Below, in pieces: positions 9,721-20,174 of a DNA stretch of 64,000 bases (positions are counted from its first letter, which is position 1; the number at the start of each line of letters is the position of its first letter). The DNA is from Papaver somniferum (Eukaryota; Streptophyta; Magnoliopsida; Ranunculales; Papaveraceae). The notes under the pieces were generated by a model. That model was not told the DNA's origin. It did not search any database and saw nothing but the letters and a program-made list of their open reading frames with translations. Location: assembly GCF_003573695.1 (NCBI RefSeq), contig NW_020621936.1, forward strand, positions 12,896,001-12,960,000. Reading direction: 5' to 3'. The position numbers and the translations under genes are program-made.

Positions 9721-10593
9721 TGTGACTACTCGTTTTCTCGTAGCCTACGTGATGTGTACAACTCAAAGGATCTGATACTAAGGAGTATCGATACCTCAGT
9801 TGAACCGATTAAGCTAAGCAATAAATGGTATCTAAGATCACAATAATAACAAAGAACATAAGATTAATGTAAAAGCCTCTAAGTTATCATGAGACACAAG
9901 ATGTAACGTGGTTAGACATTTGTCTACGTGCACGGGGTAATGATTGATAGAATCGTATTAAGTATGTGGTGGTTACAAAGATCTTAAATGCTTCCCAAAG
10001 TAATAGAGAGAACTCAAGTTGAAGTATCTACTTAAGTTCTAAATATTAAAGAGGTATAAGCTTAAGACTAGATCTTCTCTCCTAGATATTGAATTCCCTT
10101 AATTTGTTGGTGAAGCTTGGTATTTATAGCCTCTTCTGCTCCTGGTATATCTTTGCTGCCTCTGGGTGCTGATATACCTTCCGTACCAGTGGTACCTTCG
10201 TCCACCGCATGCTTCTCCAGTTGTATCTCGTCACCTCAGCTGACCCACGTTCCTTTGAGAACTACCCAGCCTCAGTGTGCATTGTACCTTCGTTCACCGC
10301 TTGCTTCCGCCAATCGGGTTCTGACACGCTTCCTCTCTCCACGTGTTTTGACTCATGCGTGTAGACAAGAATCAGAGCATTTAATGCTGATTGGATGCTT
10401 CATCTACCTATGTCCCTTTGCCATCTGACCCTATGTAGACTAGCCTTTTTCTTCCTTTATCTTGACTGTTCACGTCCTTTCTCTTGGGATGATATAAAGC
10501 AGATCTGCGGAGGTATCCCTTGCTACTCAGGCTCCTCTGTTTAGCGAAGGCTATACAGTTTTAGACACTTATGCGGCTACTAAGATCGTGACA
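9721..10593 (-). repeat. T1 5' LTR (873 bp)
   Basis: On the minus strand the LTR starts TGTCACGATC (10593) and ends AGTCACA (9721), giving TGT...ACA termini. The inner border is fixed by the primer site. The outer border passes straight into the end of element E. A TATA motif lies in the middle. The single LTR here cannot be compared with its partner, which is outside the window. The long open frame 10117-10428 on the other strand has no protein character. Confidence 0.82.
10121..10130 (-). promoter_or_regulatory. T1 LTR TATA box
   Basis: The minus strand reads GCTATAAATA about 470 bp into the LTR and 400 bp before its end, a normal place for the U3/R boundary of a plant LTR. Confidence 0.55.
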
Positions 10594-10719
10594 CGTGCTC
10601 TGCAAAATATTGGTATTCACACCTGGGTAGGCGGTATGGGACGTTTGCTCAGAAGGTCTAAATTGATGTTCATGACAACTTGAAGAGACCCTTGAATTCT
10701 GAGAATCTGGGGTGAGTAT
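10594..10719 (+). mobile_element. Element E, last 126 bp of the interior
   Basis: This short non-coding piece lies between T1 and the 3' LTR of E. It ends in GAGAATCTGGGGTGAGTAT, a degraded purine-rich tract in the place of the polypurine tract. The rest of the E interior lies on the far side of T1, outside the window. Confidence 0.6.
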
Positions 10720-10982
10720 TATAACACCCCGTGTTTTTGGCATGGAGCATGTTAAAAGATGCGCCATGGCCTGGGATGAAGCTTCATCTCAATCTTCGTT
10801 GCGTTTTAAGAGGAACATTTGCCTAGAGCCAATATTGCATCAAATGATGCATTAAGACAGTTGAGAGGATGGCCTAGAACAAAGTAGCACCAAAATGGCG
10901 CAATACGCAGGTCATTGGCCTATGACCTATGGCTAATATCGCACCATAATGGTGCAACAGGCCAGAGCAGGCTGGCCTTAGA

Positions 10983-11095
10983 AATGGACAACCAACATGG
11001 CTGGACATTGGGTTGGAAACAGACAGCCAACATGGCTGGACATTGGGTTGGCAGCGGACAACCAACATGGTTGGACATCAGAGTTGGCAACGGCA
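10983..11095 (+). repeat. 40-bp tandem repeat in E LTR copy A
   Basis: Three imperfect units contain CAACATGGCTGGACATTGGG followed by a TTGG-A/C-A box. The equivalent block in copy B is 61570-61685. Open frames crossing it on both strands are by-products of the repeat. Confidence 0.75.
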
Positions 11096-11624
11096 GTGAG
11101 CATCCATCTTGGCCGGTCATTCAGAAATTCATGGCAACAGCCATGAATAGTGAAGCAAGCATGTCAATATGCTCCCCTTTCCATACTTGTATAAATTCCA
11201 TTAAGACATATACATGGAGGGGTACTTGGTTGAAGGTGCAAATACGGACCATGCACCAAGTAAGATAACCTTAGAGATGTACATCCATTACGGATGGACA
11301 TTGGAGTGGCCTATGGACCAAAGACGGAAGTACAACCATCACGGCCCTTCACGGGACCTGGCTCAGGAAATGTTCATCCGTCATGGCCGGGCATTAGAAC
11401 TGGCATGTGATCCAGAATTGAATGTACATCCATCACGAACGTACATCGTAGTTGGCCAGGGTGGTGAGGTGCAGCCATCACGACCTGGGGAGTTGATGAA
11501 TGATTCTTGGTCCCCCAATCAAAGTTGTAAAAATGTCTTTTAAACATATATAGGGAGGGGTATTTGGTTGAAGGTACATATGCGGGCCATGTACCAAGTA
11601 AGCTTCATAGCTTAGTCGGAAGAG

Positions 11625-11632
11625 TATAAATG
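11625..11632 (+). promoter_or_regulatory. E LTR TATA box (copy A)
   Basis: TATAAATG within AGAGTATAAATGATGCC. The matching site in copy B is TATAAATAATGCC at 62214-62221. Conservation between the two LTRs and the strand (same as the primer site of copy B) support a promoter role. Confidence 0.5.
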
Positions 11633-12485
11633 ATGCCTAAGTCTCATTTATAGTTGCGTAGCCTCGCTAAGAGGGCATTTGATGCTTAGGCATCGTTATG
11701 CCATATTTCAGACCAAACATGCATCACTTGGATGTGTTTTGACGGAACGACCTATACGACTAGGCCATTACCATTATTGCTTGGCCACGTCCCTGTAAAC
11801 TAGTTGGCTTAAGTTTCTTGTCCCTTCTGGATGAAATGCAGTCTTTGCTTGATACCTTTAGAGTAGAGAAGGGTACGTAGGCAGTTGCAATGAGTTGCAG
11901 CATTGCCGGTCCAGCATGTTGTCGCTCATATCATCTAATTGTGAGATGATTGTGGCATTCTGGCCTCTCATATCATCTGGCTCGGTAGCTCGACAAAAGA
12001 GATGATATTGGCCATACTTGATGAGGCTAGTTGCATTCCATCCTTTGGATACTCATACTTACTATCAAGCCGTTTGACTTAGGCATGTACCAATGACGCA
12101 TTGGGCATGGTCTAGAAAGTAAGATAGATCGATATGCAAGTTAGCGGAGCTTGCATAAGCCTAAGGGAGATGGAATTAGGACATCAATGGCCTATGTGAA
12201 AGTCCAAGCATGCCTTATGCCTGGTCAGCACTCGAAAGCCAATGACGCATGCAGGATGTATCGGCCATAGCCTCTATGGCTTTGAACCCTTCGCAGAACA
12301 AGGGTAAGTTGGAACAGTGTGGAAGCTAAAACAGCTGCATCATGCTCCTCGAGCATGCTTGCAAGGGAAAATGAACGTACATTTGCCTAGATTTAAGGCC
12401 CGGATCGTAGCTTCATCATGGCACATCGGGGAAGTTACAGCCTGCGGGGCTACGCGCCAAAGGCGTAATTTTCCGGTCCGTCACA

Positions 12486-12815
12486 GAGCATTTCCAGGAA
12501 TTATGAAAACCGATTTGGGCATTTATTGCATATCTTAAGAATATCTCGGCTTTGGAAATTCCTTGGTGTCCAAACATCCCTGGCCTATAAGTATCCAAGT
12601 TTGCATTCCGAGCAAACTATCCTAAGAGCCAGCAAAACTACCTTGGTGTGTTGTTACTGGTGGAGCTGTCTATTCGGAGAGGAAAGTACCCTAATTAGGC
12701 GAAATCTCTTATGACCGCTCGTTTAAAGACTTCGATGGGATTAAGAAGCTCTACGAGTACCATTGGTGGAAAACTACATAATTGCTGTATTATTAGTTTT
12801 CGATTTGATTTGATT
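12486..12815 (+). mobile_element. Fragment of a C-family (Sirevirus-like) LTR, right of E
   Basis: It begins GAGCATTTCCAGGAATTATG and aligns with C1 LTR bases from about 55947 to 56295 (shared blocks TTGGAAATTCCTTGGTGTC, GTTGTTACTGGTGGAGCTG, GGGATTAAGAAGCTCTA). It is exactly the part of the C LTR that is missing after the C2 fragment at 59961-61315. It stops near 12815, where D-family leader sequence begins. Confidence 0.85.
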
Positions 12816-12862
12816 AATGTTTTGGGGTAAAAACTGATTCGGTTATTTTTGGTAAATTTGGG
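12816..12862 (-). mobile_element. D-family leader fragment beyond the D1 LTR
   Basis: These 47 bases match the leader next to the D2 LTR (18098-18132; shared pattern GGTAAAAACTG / GGTGAAAACGG and TTTTGGTAA). On the minus strand they follow the D1 LTR as a primer-site leader would. A normal 3' LTR would have genomic flank here, so this is the start of a further D unit. Confidence 0.55.
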
Positions 12863-13192
12863 TGTGTTGATGAGAAACAAATTCAAACCCTAAACAAATG
12901 TCCTGCACATGAGTACTTTTAGATTCGAGAGATCAATCTGTAAGACTCTAGACTAAACCAAGAAATGGCCACTCCAGATTCAATTCGGTCACAAAGTAAA
13001 GGAGAAGGGTTGATCTTAGGGAGGGAAGCGAAGAAGGTGTTTGAGATCATAATGTTGAATTATGAAGGTGTGGCTGTTTTATGACTTGTATCAAAATGTG
13101 GAACCGACTTGCAGAAAGTAAGCTATCAGTTCTTGGTGTTTTCTGAATACTTGTGTTCATAACACTTGTGTTGTGTTGAAATAGGTTGAAAT

Positions 13193-13202
13193 CCTATTTA
13201 TA
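13193..13202 (-). promoter_or_regulatory. D LTR TATA box (D1)
   Basis: Minus strand TATAAATAGG, conserved at 18457-18466 in D2 with the same context (GACTTGTATAAATAGG). It lies about 330 bp from the LTR end, as expected for a promoter reading into the D interior. Confidence 0.65.
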
Positions 13203-14009
13203 CAAGTCATGTTCGAACGCACCCTGATCTCGTAGGAAGTGGAGGTAGTTAGGTAGTGGAGAAATGGGGTTGTGCAAAAGGTGGTGATCATCACGTTTCC
13301 ATTATGAGGGAAGACTGGTCACCCTTTCACCCACTACTCTCATTGTTGTTAACTGTCTGTCATTTCTTGACACTTTCTCGTGATGGGCGTGTTGCACGCC
13401 GCACGTTGTAAACCGCTAGACCAATACCCCAGTGAGCATCCCCCCAGTTTGTGACATGTTTGATGTCTCAAGTATTTTCGTGGAAAATATGCAGCAGATT
13501 GCTGAATGGATCTTATGTGCAAGACCTAGTTATTCTGACCAATCGCGCGCAAACTAGGCGGCGGGTAATCATGTGTGGCGATCTAAGTCATGAGACTTGC
13601 CGCAAGAAATAGTGTGTGACACTATTAAGTCAGTCTTGGTTGGTCGCCTAAGATTTAATCTAGGTCGGTCAATTCGGCTGGCGAAGTTGGACGACCGAGA
13701 TTGTAATTTATGGAAAAGGGTGGTCGTTGATTATGGCCACATCTCATTAGCGCCTGCCAGTAGCATAGTGGGGTAATGGCGCGGCCATTATATCTTGGCA
13801 TGTTGGTGTTAGATCCAAATATGACCCAACAATATTGACTCTAGTTGCCGTATCAAACTTAATGCCTTAAGTGGCATTATTGGCATGGGACGGCATAGCG
13901 GTCTTAACCAAATTAGGGTTTGGCATGTAAAAGCCCTAATTAGTGTGTGCGTCTATGTTGAAGCGACGACCACTAGGTATTGGCGCTGTTTGGCTTTATT
14001 TAATGCGTG

Positions 14010-14740
14010 TGGGGGGTTTAGAGCGACCTAATTGGTCGATAGAAAGGGGGCCGACAAGAAGCATGGGCCCAACCTCATTCTAAGTGCGTGTGGTGCATTT
14101 AGAGCGACCTGATTGGTCGATGGAAAGGGGGCCGACAAGCAGCATGGGTCCGACCTCATTTTAAGTGCGTGTGGCGCATTTAGAGCGACCTGATTGGTCG
14201 ATGGAAAGGGGGCCGACAAGCATCATGGGGCCAGCCTCATTCTAAATGCATGTGGCACATTTAGAGCGACCTGATTGGTCGATGGAAAGGGGGCCTACAA
14301 GCAGCATGGGGCCGGCCTATATTGTAAATGCATGTGGCGCATTTAGAGAGACCTGATTGGTTGATGGAAAAAGGTCCGGCAAGCAACATGGGGCCGACCT
14401 CATTCTAAATGAATGTGGCACATTTAGAGCGACCTGATTAGTCAATGGAAAGGGGGCCGAAAAGCAGCATGTGGCCGGCCTTATTCTAAATGCATGTGGA
14501 GCATTTAGAGCGACCTGATTGGTTTATGGAAAGGGGGCCGACAAGAAGCATGGGGCCAGCCTCATTCTAAATGCATGTGGCGCATTTAGAGTGACCTGAT
14601 TGGTCGATTGGAAAGGGGGCCGACAAGCAACATGGGGCCGGACTCATTCTAAATGCATGTGGCACATTTAGAGAGACCTGATTGGTCGATGGGAAAGGGG
14701 GGCCGGCAAGGGAAACATGGAGCGTGTCCATCCGGCTACA
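14010..14740. repeat. 80-bp minisatellite in D1 LTR, about nine units
   Basis: Each unit contains GAGCGACCTGATTGGTCGAT, then GGAAAGGGGGCCGACAAGCA and a CTCATTCTAAATGCATGTGG box. The spacing of the GACCTGATTGGTCGAT block is about 80 bp throughout. That block includes the inverted repeat GACC...GGTC. The D2 LTR has a different 70-bp repeat in the corresponding middle part. No spacers, so not CRISPR. Confidence 0.9.
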
Positions 14741-16734
14741 GGTGGTTCCTGTTAGGGCGAACTGTCCAGTTATGTGGCGCGGCCACGCCTCCTCTTGTTG
14801 CTGCTCTATTTGTTGTAGCTCCTCTTTTATTTCTTGCTTTTTGATTTTTGGTAGGACTTTTCTCCTACTAGTCCATGACGGATTAATTTCCTAGCTTACC
14901 TAAGTTTGGTCTCGACCAATAGGGTTCGAGATATTGCGCAGGGCGCAAAAACCTAATTTTTGCAAATTGATTTAGGTTAAAGAACTGAATTTTGCGGGTT
15001 GCCGAAAAATCAATCAATTTTGGGTGAATTTTGCATACTGATACAAAATATCACTAATTTAATATCAAAGAGCAGCATAACTTTGCGTGCCTCTGATTGA
15101 GTACTTGCACACGCATCTTAATCGTGACACTTCGAGAGATTCATGCGACTCGGCTGGGAGCGAGCATTAGTCGTCATGTCATGTCAGTATTAAGAGTTTA
15201 ACTTGGGAACATGGCATATAATAAATACTTAGAAATTTACAGAATATTTGGGGTTTTTGCTACACGTACCATTCTGATTAAATTTCATATAAATATACTG
15301 AATTGCTCAATACATATGTAAGTAAAGAGGCTTGGGAACTCATCACTTTTAAGTGGCTCAATCTTCTTTTCATAAAGACGGCGCATTAAATACATGGTTT
15401 TAAAATTTTAGCCCTGAACTAAAAACCACCATCAACATTAAGTCCCCTGCTTAGTACGTAACAGTGACATTGTTGCGGGGTAAGCACTAGATGGTGACAG
15501 ACGAGGATAAAAATCGAAAAGGTGAGACATGTAGAGGTTACCAGGAAAAGTTTGATTTACATTTGGCAATAGGTTCGCGCGGCTGGTGATTCTTCATACC
15601 GGCGCGCTACTAGTTCGGCCATGGAGCGTTGGTGCCGCGGGCCCAGCTGTCTTTCTCCGTGCATGGTCTAAAAGGAAACCCTCCTTCTGTGCGTTCGTAA
15701 TAAAAAGGGGTATAGACCCTCTTCTATTTTTTTTCACTCGTCCGATTCTGTGCTTTCGTCTGCAGCAGCCGACTTCTCTTCGTCAATGTCAGCAACTCGA
15801 TCACAAGCGTGCCAATCGTTAGCGATAATGTAAGTTCATACTGTCTTCGTATTTTAGCTGCGAGTGCAATATCCATGAGTAGTTGATCAAACTTGGACAT
15901 TTGGATCGGTGTGAATGACTTTCTTTTTTAGCGGTGGCAGAGTGAGCGTCAACGAAAACAAAGCAATCTCCAATAGTTATAATCCGCTGCAAGGCGAGCC
16001 AGGAGAACTCAAGGTAGGTGTTGTTTTCTCTTTTGCGCATGTATCCACCCAACAGTACCATCGATCTTCTCCAGAATGTGTAACAAGGTTCTAACTCCAG
16101 AAGAATGAGTATCTAACCCAACAGTACCATCGATATTTTGCTCATTCTTGCCCTTCTGATTGCGATGACAATATGCTTGTATTAGATGGGACGTGATTGG
16201 GAAGTCCCCGGTTGCGCTTCTTTTTGATCACTAGAGTTGTATTTTGAGTCTTTGATGCACGTGTACGGATTCATGTTGACAAATTCCTGCGGCTCGTAAA
16301 GCTTTGACATTGATGATGTTGACGTCAGAAATAACCTGGTTAAGGAACGTGAAGGCACCGCATGCTGGCAGTCCCCTGGTGTAATTATCCTGAGCTTATT
16401 TTCTCCTGAAAGACGTACTTCCATTGCATTTGCTGGTAAGGTGGTTGACGAATTGACGAAAGTGACAATCTTTTGGATCCGTCATTTCTTAATCAATGAG
16501 AGGGAGTCTCACTTGATAAACTTGTACTATATCCAAACTTCTGGTAACCCACGCACACCTTCCATAGGAAATTGGAAATAAACACCGAATCTGAATTTTT
16601 CAGCGATGTGGTTGTTGATGCGCAACTTCGTGCAGGCCTTGGGTAGGACGTGCTGAGTTCTGAGTAGGTGATGTAGAAGACCTGATGCGGTTGGTCTGTG
16701 TGGGTTTTCTGAGGCATTGAAGCGGCTTCAGCTT

Positions 16735-17290
16735 CTGTAGAGAACATTGAAGAGGTTTCTGGAGGAACGTTGAAGCGGCTTCTGGAGCGAACGTTGAAGC
16801 GACTTCTAGAGCGAACGTTGAAGCAACGGCTTCTGAAGAGAACGTTGAAGCGAGGCGGATTCTGGAGCGAACGTTGAAGCGACTTCTAGAGCGAACGTTG
16901 AAGCTAAGCGGCTTCTGGAGAGAACATTGAAACGACGGCTTCTGGAGAGAACGTTGAAGCGGCTTTTGGAGAGAACGTTGAAGCGTCTTCTGTAGCGAAA
17001 CGTTGAAGCGGATTGGCTTCTGGAGCGAACGTTGAAGCGTCTCCTGGAATGAACGTTGAAGCGGCTTCTGGAGCGAACGTTGAAGCGGAGCGGCTTCTGG
17101 AGAGAACGTTGAAGGGGCTCCTGGAGCGAACGTTGAAGCGGCTTCTGGAGCAAAAAGTTGAAGCGGATCGGCTTCTGGAGAGAACCTTGAAGCGGCTCCT
17201 GGAGCGAACGCTGAAGTGGAGCGGCTTCTGGAGAGAACGTTGAAGCGTGTCCTGGAGCGAACATTGAAGCGACTCCTGGAGTGAACGATA
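16735..17290. repeat. 24-30 bp minisatellite in the D interior
   Basis: About twenty units built on GAACGTTGAAGCGGCTTCTG, with unit lengths mostly 24 to 30 bp. Several minus-strand frames stay open through it and give Ser/Arg/Pro/Gln-rich repeats such as RFNVRSRSRFNV. That is a property of the repeat, not evidence for genes. Confidence 0.88.
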
Positions 17291-17610
17291 TGGCATATGG
17301 GAAGACGGCACACAAATAGTGTTGGTCGGCAAGTCGTGTTTTCTCCTCATGGAAAAAAATATGCTTCTTCTGTTTGATTTTCCCTTGCAACTCTCAGAGT
17401 CTTGACGGTTACAATGTTGAAGTCGGAGGCTGCGTCAATCAGATGCTGTCAATTTCGACCTCTTTCAAGTGAGCAGTGTTTAGGAGTCCCCAGTTCCATC
17501 TATCAGTCATACTTTCCAGGAGAGATGGGTGTTTGGGAACGACTTCTCTGGTGATTCCAAAAACGAGAGATGTGTTCACGAGCGTTATCGGTACCGTCAT
17601 AAAGGAAAAA

Positions 17611-17871
17611 TTAAGGAGAAGAGTATCCCCTTGGGAGAGGAAGTCTTTTCACATTAGGAGGATAAAGAGGTTGATGCTGGTGCATGCCCGCCGAGTTCTC
17701 TTTGCCACGATTTTGGAGAAGTCGTTTCAGATCCTCACGTGTGATGAAATTGGATTGTCGATTCCTTTCCAATGGGCGTTCAGGAGCAACGCGAGCCTCT
17801 TCATCTATAAAGGTGCATCCTGCTAAAATGCTTACACCGGGGGTATTAAAAGTATTCTTTGTCATCTCCAT
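17611..17871 (-). pseudogene. D gag fragment (Tat type)
   Basis: The minus strand reads SNFITREDLKRLLQNRGKE, then HQHQPLYPPNVKRLPLPRGY. The F gag has SNFITREDLERLLENRGKG followed by HRHQPPYPAATQRIPLPKGY at the same spacing. This is direct evidence that D and F share gag ancestry. The match stops at GYSSP, just before the core gag domain, which D lacks. The first residues (from MEMTKNTFN) may not be gag. It cannot make a functional coat protein alone, but it may preserve the gag start and packaging region, as non-autonomous LTR elements often do. Confidence 0.8.
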
Positions 17872-18456
17872 CTAGGGTTGACGTGACTTTTGCGGTAGCC
17901 GCTCCATTAGTGTCTTGAGGAAAATAAGTATCTATTTCTGGGTTGTATCCATGTCTGTCTGAGCCTTATCGAGAACTTCTTGTCTTTCCATCAAATCAAC
18001 AATGGTAATAGAGGGTTGACTTCCTCTGGCTCATCCAGCCTCTCGTTCTGATGGATGAGTGGCAATATCTCTGGTAGCAATTGAGGGAGTGTTTGAGGGT
18101 GAAAACGGTTTCTGCTGATTTTGGTAATTTCGTGTGTGTGGGTGAGAAACGAGTCTAAACCCTAAACAATGTACTACAAGGGGGTACTTTGATTCGAGAG
18201 ATCAATCTGTACAAATCCATCCTAAACCAAGAAATGGTCGTTCCGGACTTGCTTCAGTCACAAAGTGAAGGAGAAGGGTTGGTCTTAGGGAGGGAAGCGA
18301 AGAGAGTGTTGAGACCAGAATAGTTGATTCTGGAAGAGTGGTTGTTTGACGACTTGTATCATAAAGTGAAACGCTAGAAGATTGGAAAGCTAACAAGTGA
18401 TTTCTGATTGTTGTATTCTCCTGACCAGAACTTATTTTTGGTTGAAATAGGTGAGA

Positions 18457-18466
18457 CCTATTTATA
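18457..18466 (-). promoter_or_regulatory. D LTR TATA box (D2)
   Basis: Minus strand TATAAATAGG in the same context as in D1. Confidence 0.65.
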
Positions 18467-18929
18467 CAAGTCGTAACAAAACATACCCTAGCCTCGTAAG
18501 AAGTGAAACAGTTGAGTAATGGAAGATAATGGTAACGGGTAACGCCTAGCATTGATGTTTTCATAATGAAGGATACGTTTCACCATTATTTCTTGTCGTT
18601 ACTAACCGTCTTACTCTTATGACACTTTCTTGTAACGGGCGCATTGCACGCCGCACGCTGTAAACCGCCAGACCAATACCCTGATGAGCATCCCCCAGTT
18701 TGTGACATGTTTTGATGTCTCGGGTGTTTTCGTGGAAAACGTGTAGCATGTTGCTGCGTGTGGAAAGTTTAAATTGAGAGGCTTGTCGATTCGGTGGCGA
18801 CCTTCGACGGCCGAGATTTACATCTCAAGAGGAAGGGAAACCGTCTATTATGGATACCTTCCGTTGGCGGCTAGCGGCATGGCTGCATGGCCAGCGTAGC
18901 CTTGGACAAATTAGGGTTTGGCACCGTGA

Positions 18930-19110
18930 CCAAAGAGTTGGCATCATGCGTCTTGGAAAGGAGCTGCTGGCATGGTGCGGCTTGGACGGACCCGTTAGCA
19001 TGATGCGGCTTGGATCCATTGGTGTGATGCGGCTTGGATGGAGCCGTTGGCATGGTGCGGCTTGGAGCCGTTGGCATGATGCGGCTTGGGAGGAGCTGTT
19101 AACAGTGTCT
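18930..19110. repeat. 27-bp minisatellite in D2 LTR
   Basis: Five or six imperfect units of the type GGCTTGGAGCCGTTGGCATG (plus GATGC or GGTGC). Open frames on both strands (for example HGAAWSRWHDAAW) are repeat artefacts. Related GGAGCCGCTGACGTTGG units recur at 35510-35710. Confidence 0.75.
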
Positions 19111-19369
19111 TTGGCCAAGTGGTGTGGCAGGGTTGGCACACCTATGACACAGTGGCACGGCTGCCATGGTTAGCATGCCATTGGCGCGTTTTAGGCGCGG
19201 CCAAATTAGGGTTTTGTCACAAACCGTGGAATTTGGCATTGGGCCAGAAGTCGCCACGCGTTTGGCGGCGATCAGGTACGACTGAGATTTGCATCTCAGA
19301 AGGAAGGGTAGCCGTTGGTTGTTGCAACCCTCCGTTTTGGCAGCTAGCGGCATGGAGGCATGGCCGACA

Positions 19370-20174
19370 TGGTTTTGGCGTGGATGGCATGGCTGGCATG
19401 TCATTGGTACGGTGGTGCGACTGGCATGGTTGGCATGCCTTTGGCGCGAAGACGTGGATGGCATGGTATGCCATTGTCACGGCGATGCAGATGGCATGGT
19501 TGGCATGCCTTTGGCCTGGAGACGTGGCTGGCATGGCATGCCATTGGCACGGTGGTGCGGATGGCATGGTTATCATGCCTTTGGCGCGGAGACGTGGCTG
19601 CCATGGCATGCCATTGGCACGGTGGTGCGTCTGGCATGGTTGGCATGCCTTTGGCGCGGAGACGTGGCTGGTATGGCATGCTATTGGCAAGGTGGTGCGG
19701 CTAGCATGGTTGGCATGCCTTTGGCGCGGAGACGTGGATGGCATGGCATGCCATTGGCACGGTGGTGTGGCTGGAATGCCTTTGGCGCGGAGACGTGGCT
19801 AGCATGGCATGCCATTGGCACGGTGGTGCATCTGGCATGGTTGGCATTCCTTTGGCGCGGAGACGTGGCTGGCATGACATTGGCACGGTGGTGCGTCTGG
19901 CATGGTTGGCATTCCTTTGGCGCGGAGACGTGGCTGGCATGGCATGCCATTGGCACGGTAGTGCGGCTGGCATGGTTGGCATTCCTTTGGCGCGGTGACG
20001 TGTCCGGCAGGCATGGTTGGCATGCCTTTGGCGGGTGACGTGGCCGGCATGGCATGCCATTGGCACGGTGGTGCGGCTGGCATGGTTGGCATGCCTTTGG
20101 CGCAGAGACGTGGATGGCATGCCTTTGGCGCGGAGACGTGGCTGGCATGGCATGCCATTGGCATGGTGGTGCAG
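19370..20174. repeat. 70-bp minisatellite in D2 LTR, about ten or more units
   Basis: Units contain GGCATGCCATTGGCACGG, TGGTGCGGCTGGCATGG and TTGGCATGCCTTTGGCGCGG with GAGACGTGG between. GGCATGCC boxes are palindromic and occur in most units. The spacing of CTTTGGCGCGGAGACGTGG is close to 70 bp, with some deleted units. Two more units continue at 34848-34955 beyond F. Confidence 0.9.

Larger units (their letters stand above)
1..10593 (-). mobile_element. T1: Tat-lineage Ty3/gypsy LTR retrotransposon, truncated by the window edge
   Basis: On the minus strand the order is LTR (10593-9721), primer site, leader, gag, protease, RT, RNase H and the beginning of a second RNase H, ending near 5103. 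The two RNase H modules joined by an acidic tether, and an antisense gene downstream of pol, are known marks of the plant Tat clade. Integrase is missing: the second RNase H stops after about 35 residues and the antisense gene (plus strand, 19-5110) begins at that junction. The second LTR must lie left of base 1. Every pol module has stops or frameshifts, so this copy is dead. It sits inside element E, 126 bp before E's 3' LTR, so it is younger than E. Its target duplication cannot be tested because one end is outside the window. Confidence 0.9.
10720..12485 (+). repeat. Element E 3' LTR (copy A, 1766 bp)
   Basis: It starts TATAACACCCC and ends CCGTCACA, and matches copy B (61316-63075) closely over its whole length, including a TATAAAT motif at the same place. 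The purine-rich tract before it marks it as a 3' LTR. The first base pair is TA rather than TG in both copies, so either the family uses it or it is an old shared change. It is followed at once by GAGCA, the same five bases that precede copy B. Inside are a 40-bp tandem repeat (10983-11095) and two hairpin-like repeats (11222-11263 and 11560-11604). Confidence 0.85.
12863..15437 (-). repeat. D1 LTR (2575 bp), shared by two D units
   Basis: On the minus strand it starts TGTTGATGGTGG (15437) and ends near 12863 with ACACA-type terminus. AGGGGACTTAA immediately before the start is the polypurine tract, so relative to 15438-18132 it is a 3' LTR. The leader fragment on the other side makes it also a 5' LTR. 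Its outer 600 bp align with D2 (GATTCGAGAGATCAATCTGT, GGGAGGGAAGCGAAGA). A minus-strand TATA box lies at 13193-13202 and an 80-bp tandem repeat at 14010-14740. Confidence 0.8.
15438..18132 (-). mobile_element. D element interior (2.7 kb), non-autonomous
   Basis: It lies between the polypurine tract of D1 and the leader next to D2. The only recognisable protein trace is a Tat-type gag fragment (17611-17871). The rest is non-coding: 15438-16730 has no protein-like frame, 16735-17290 is a minisatellite, and 17872-18132 is leader. No protease, RT, RNase H or integrase is visible, so it would depend on another element for mobility. F is related (shared gag peptide, LTR start and polypurine tract). 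Confidence 0.75.
18133..20174 (-). repeat. D2 LTR, left part (interrupted by F)
   Basis: It starts near 18133 (TGTGTGTGGGTGAG) next to leader sequence and aligns with D1 for its first 600 bp. It then contains two minisatellites (about 27 bp at 18930-19110 and 70 bp at 19370-20174). F cuts the 70-bp repeat at 20174, and the same repeat resumes at 34848. Minus-strand TATA at 18457-18466. Confidence 0.82.

Noticed and set aside
10915..11543. Similar open frames in both E LTRs (also 61491-62132)
   Set aside because: They lie inside the LTR repeat and differ in frame continuity. Conservation reflects the shared LTR.
14010..14740. Regular direct repeats resembling a CRISPR array
   Set aside because: Units are 80 bp, contiguous and imperfect with no unique spacers, in an LTR of a plant retroelement.
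16600..17390. Three antisense frames encoding RSRSRFNV or RSLQKPLQ repeats
   Set aside because: Explained by the 24-30 bp minisatellite. No start context or non-repeat domain.
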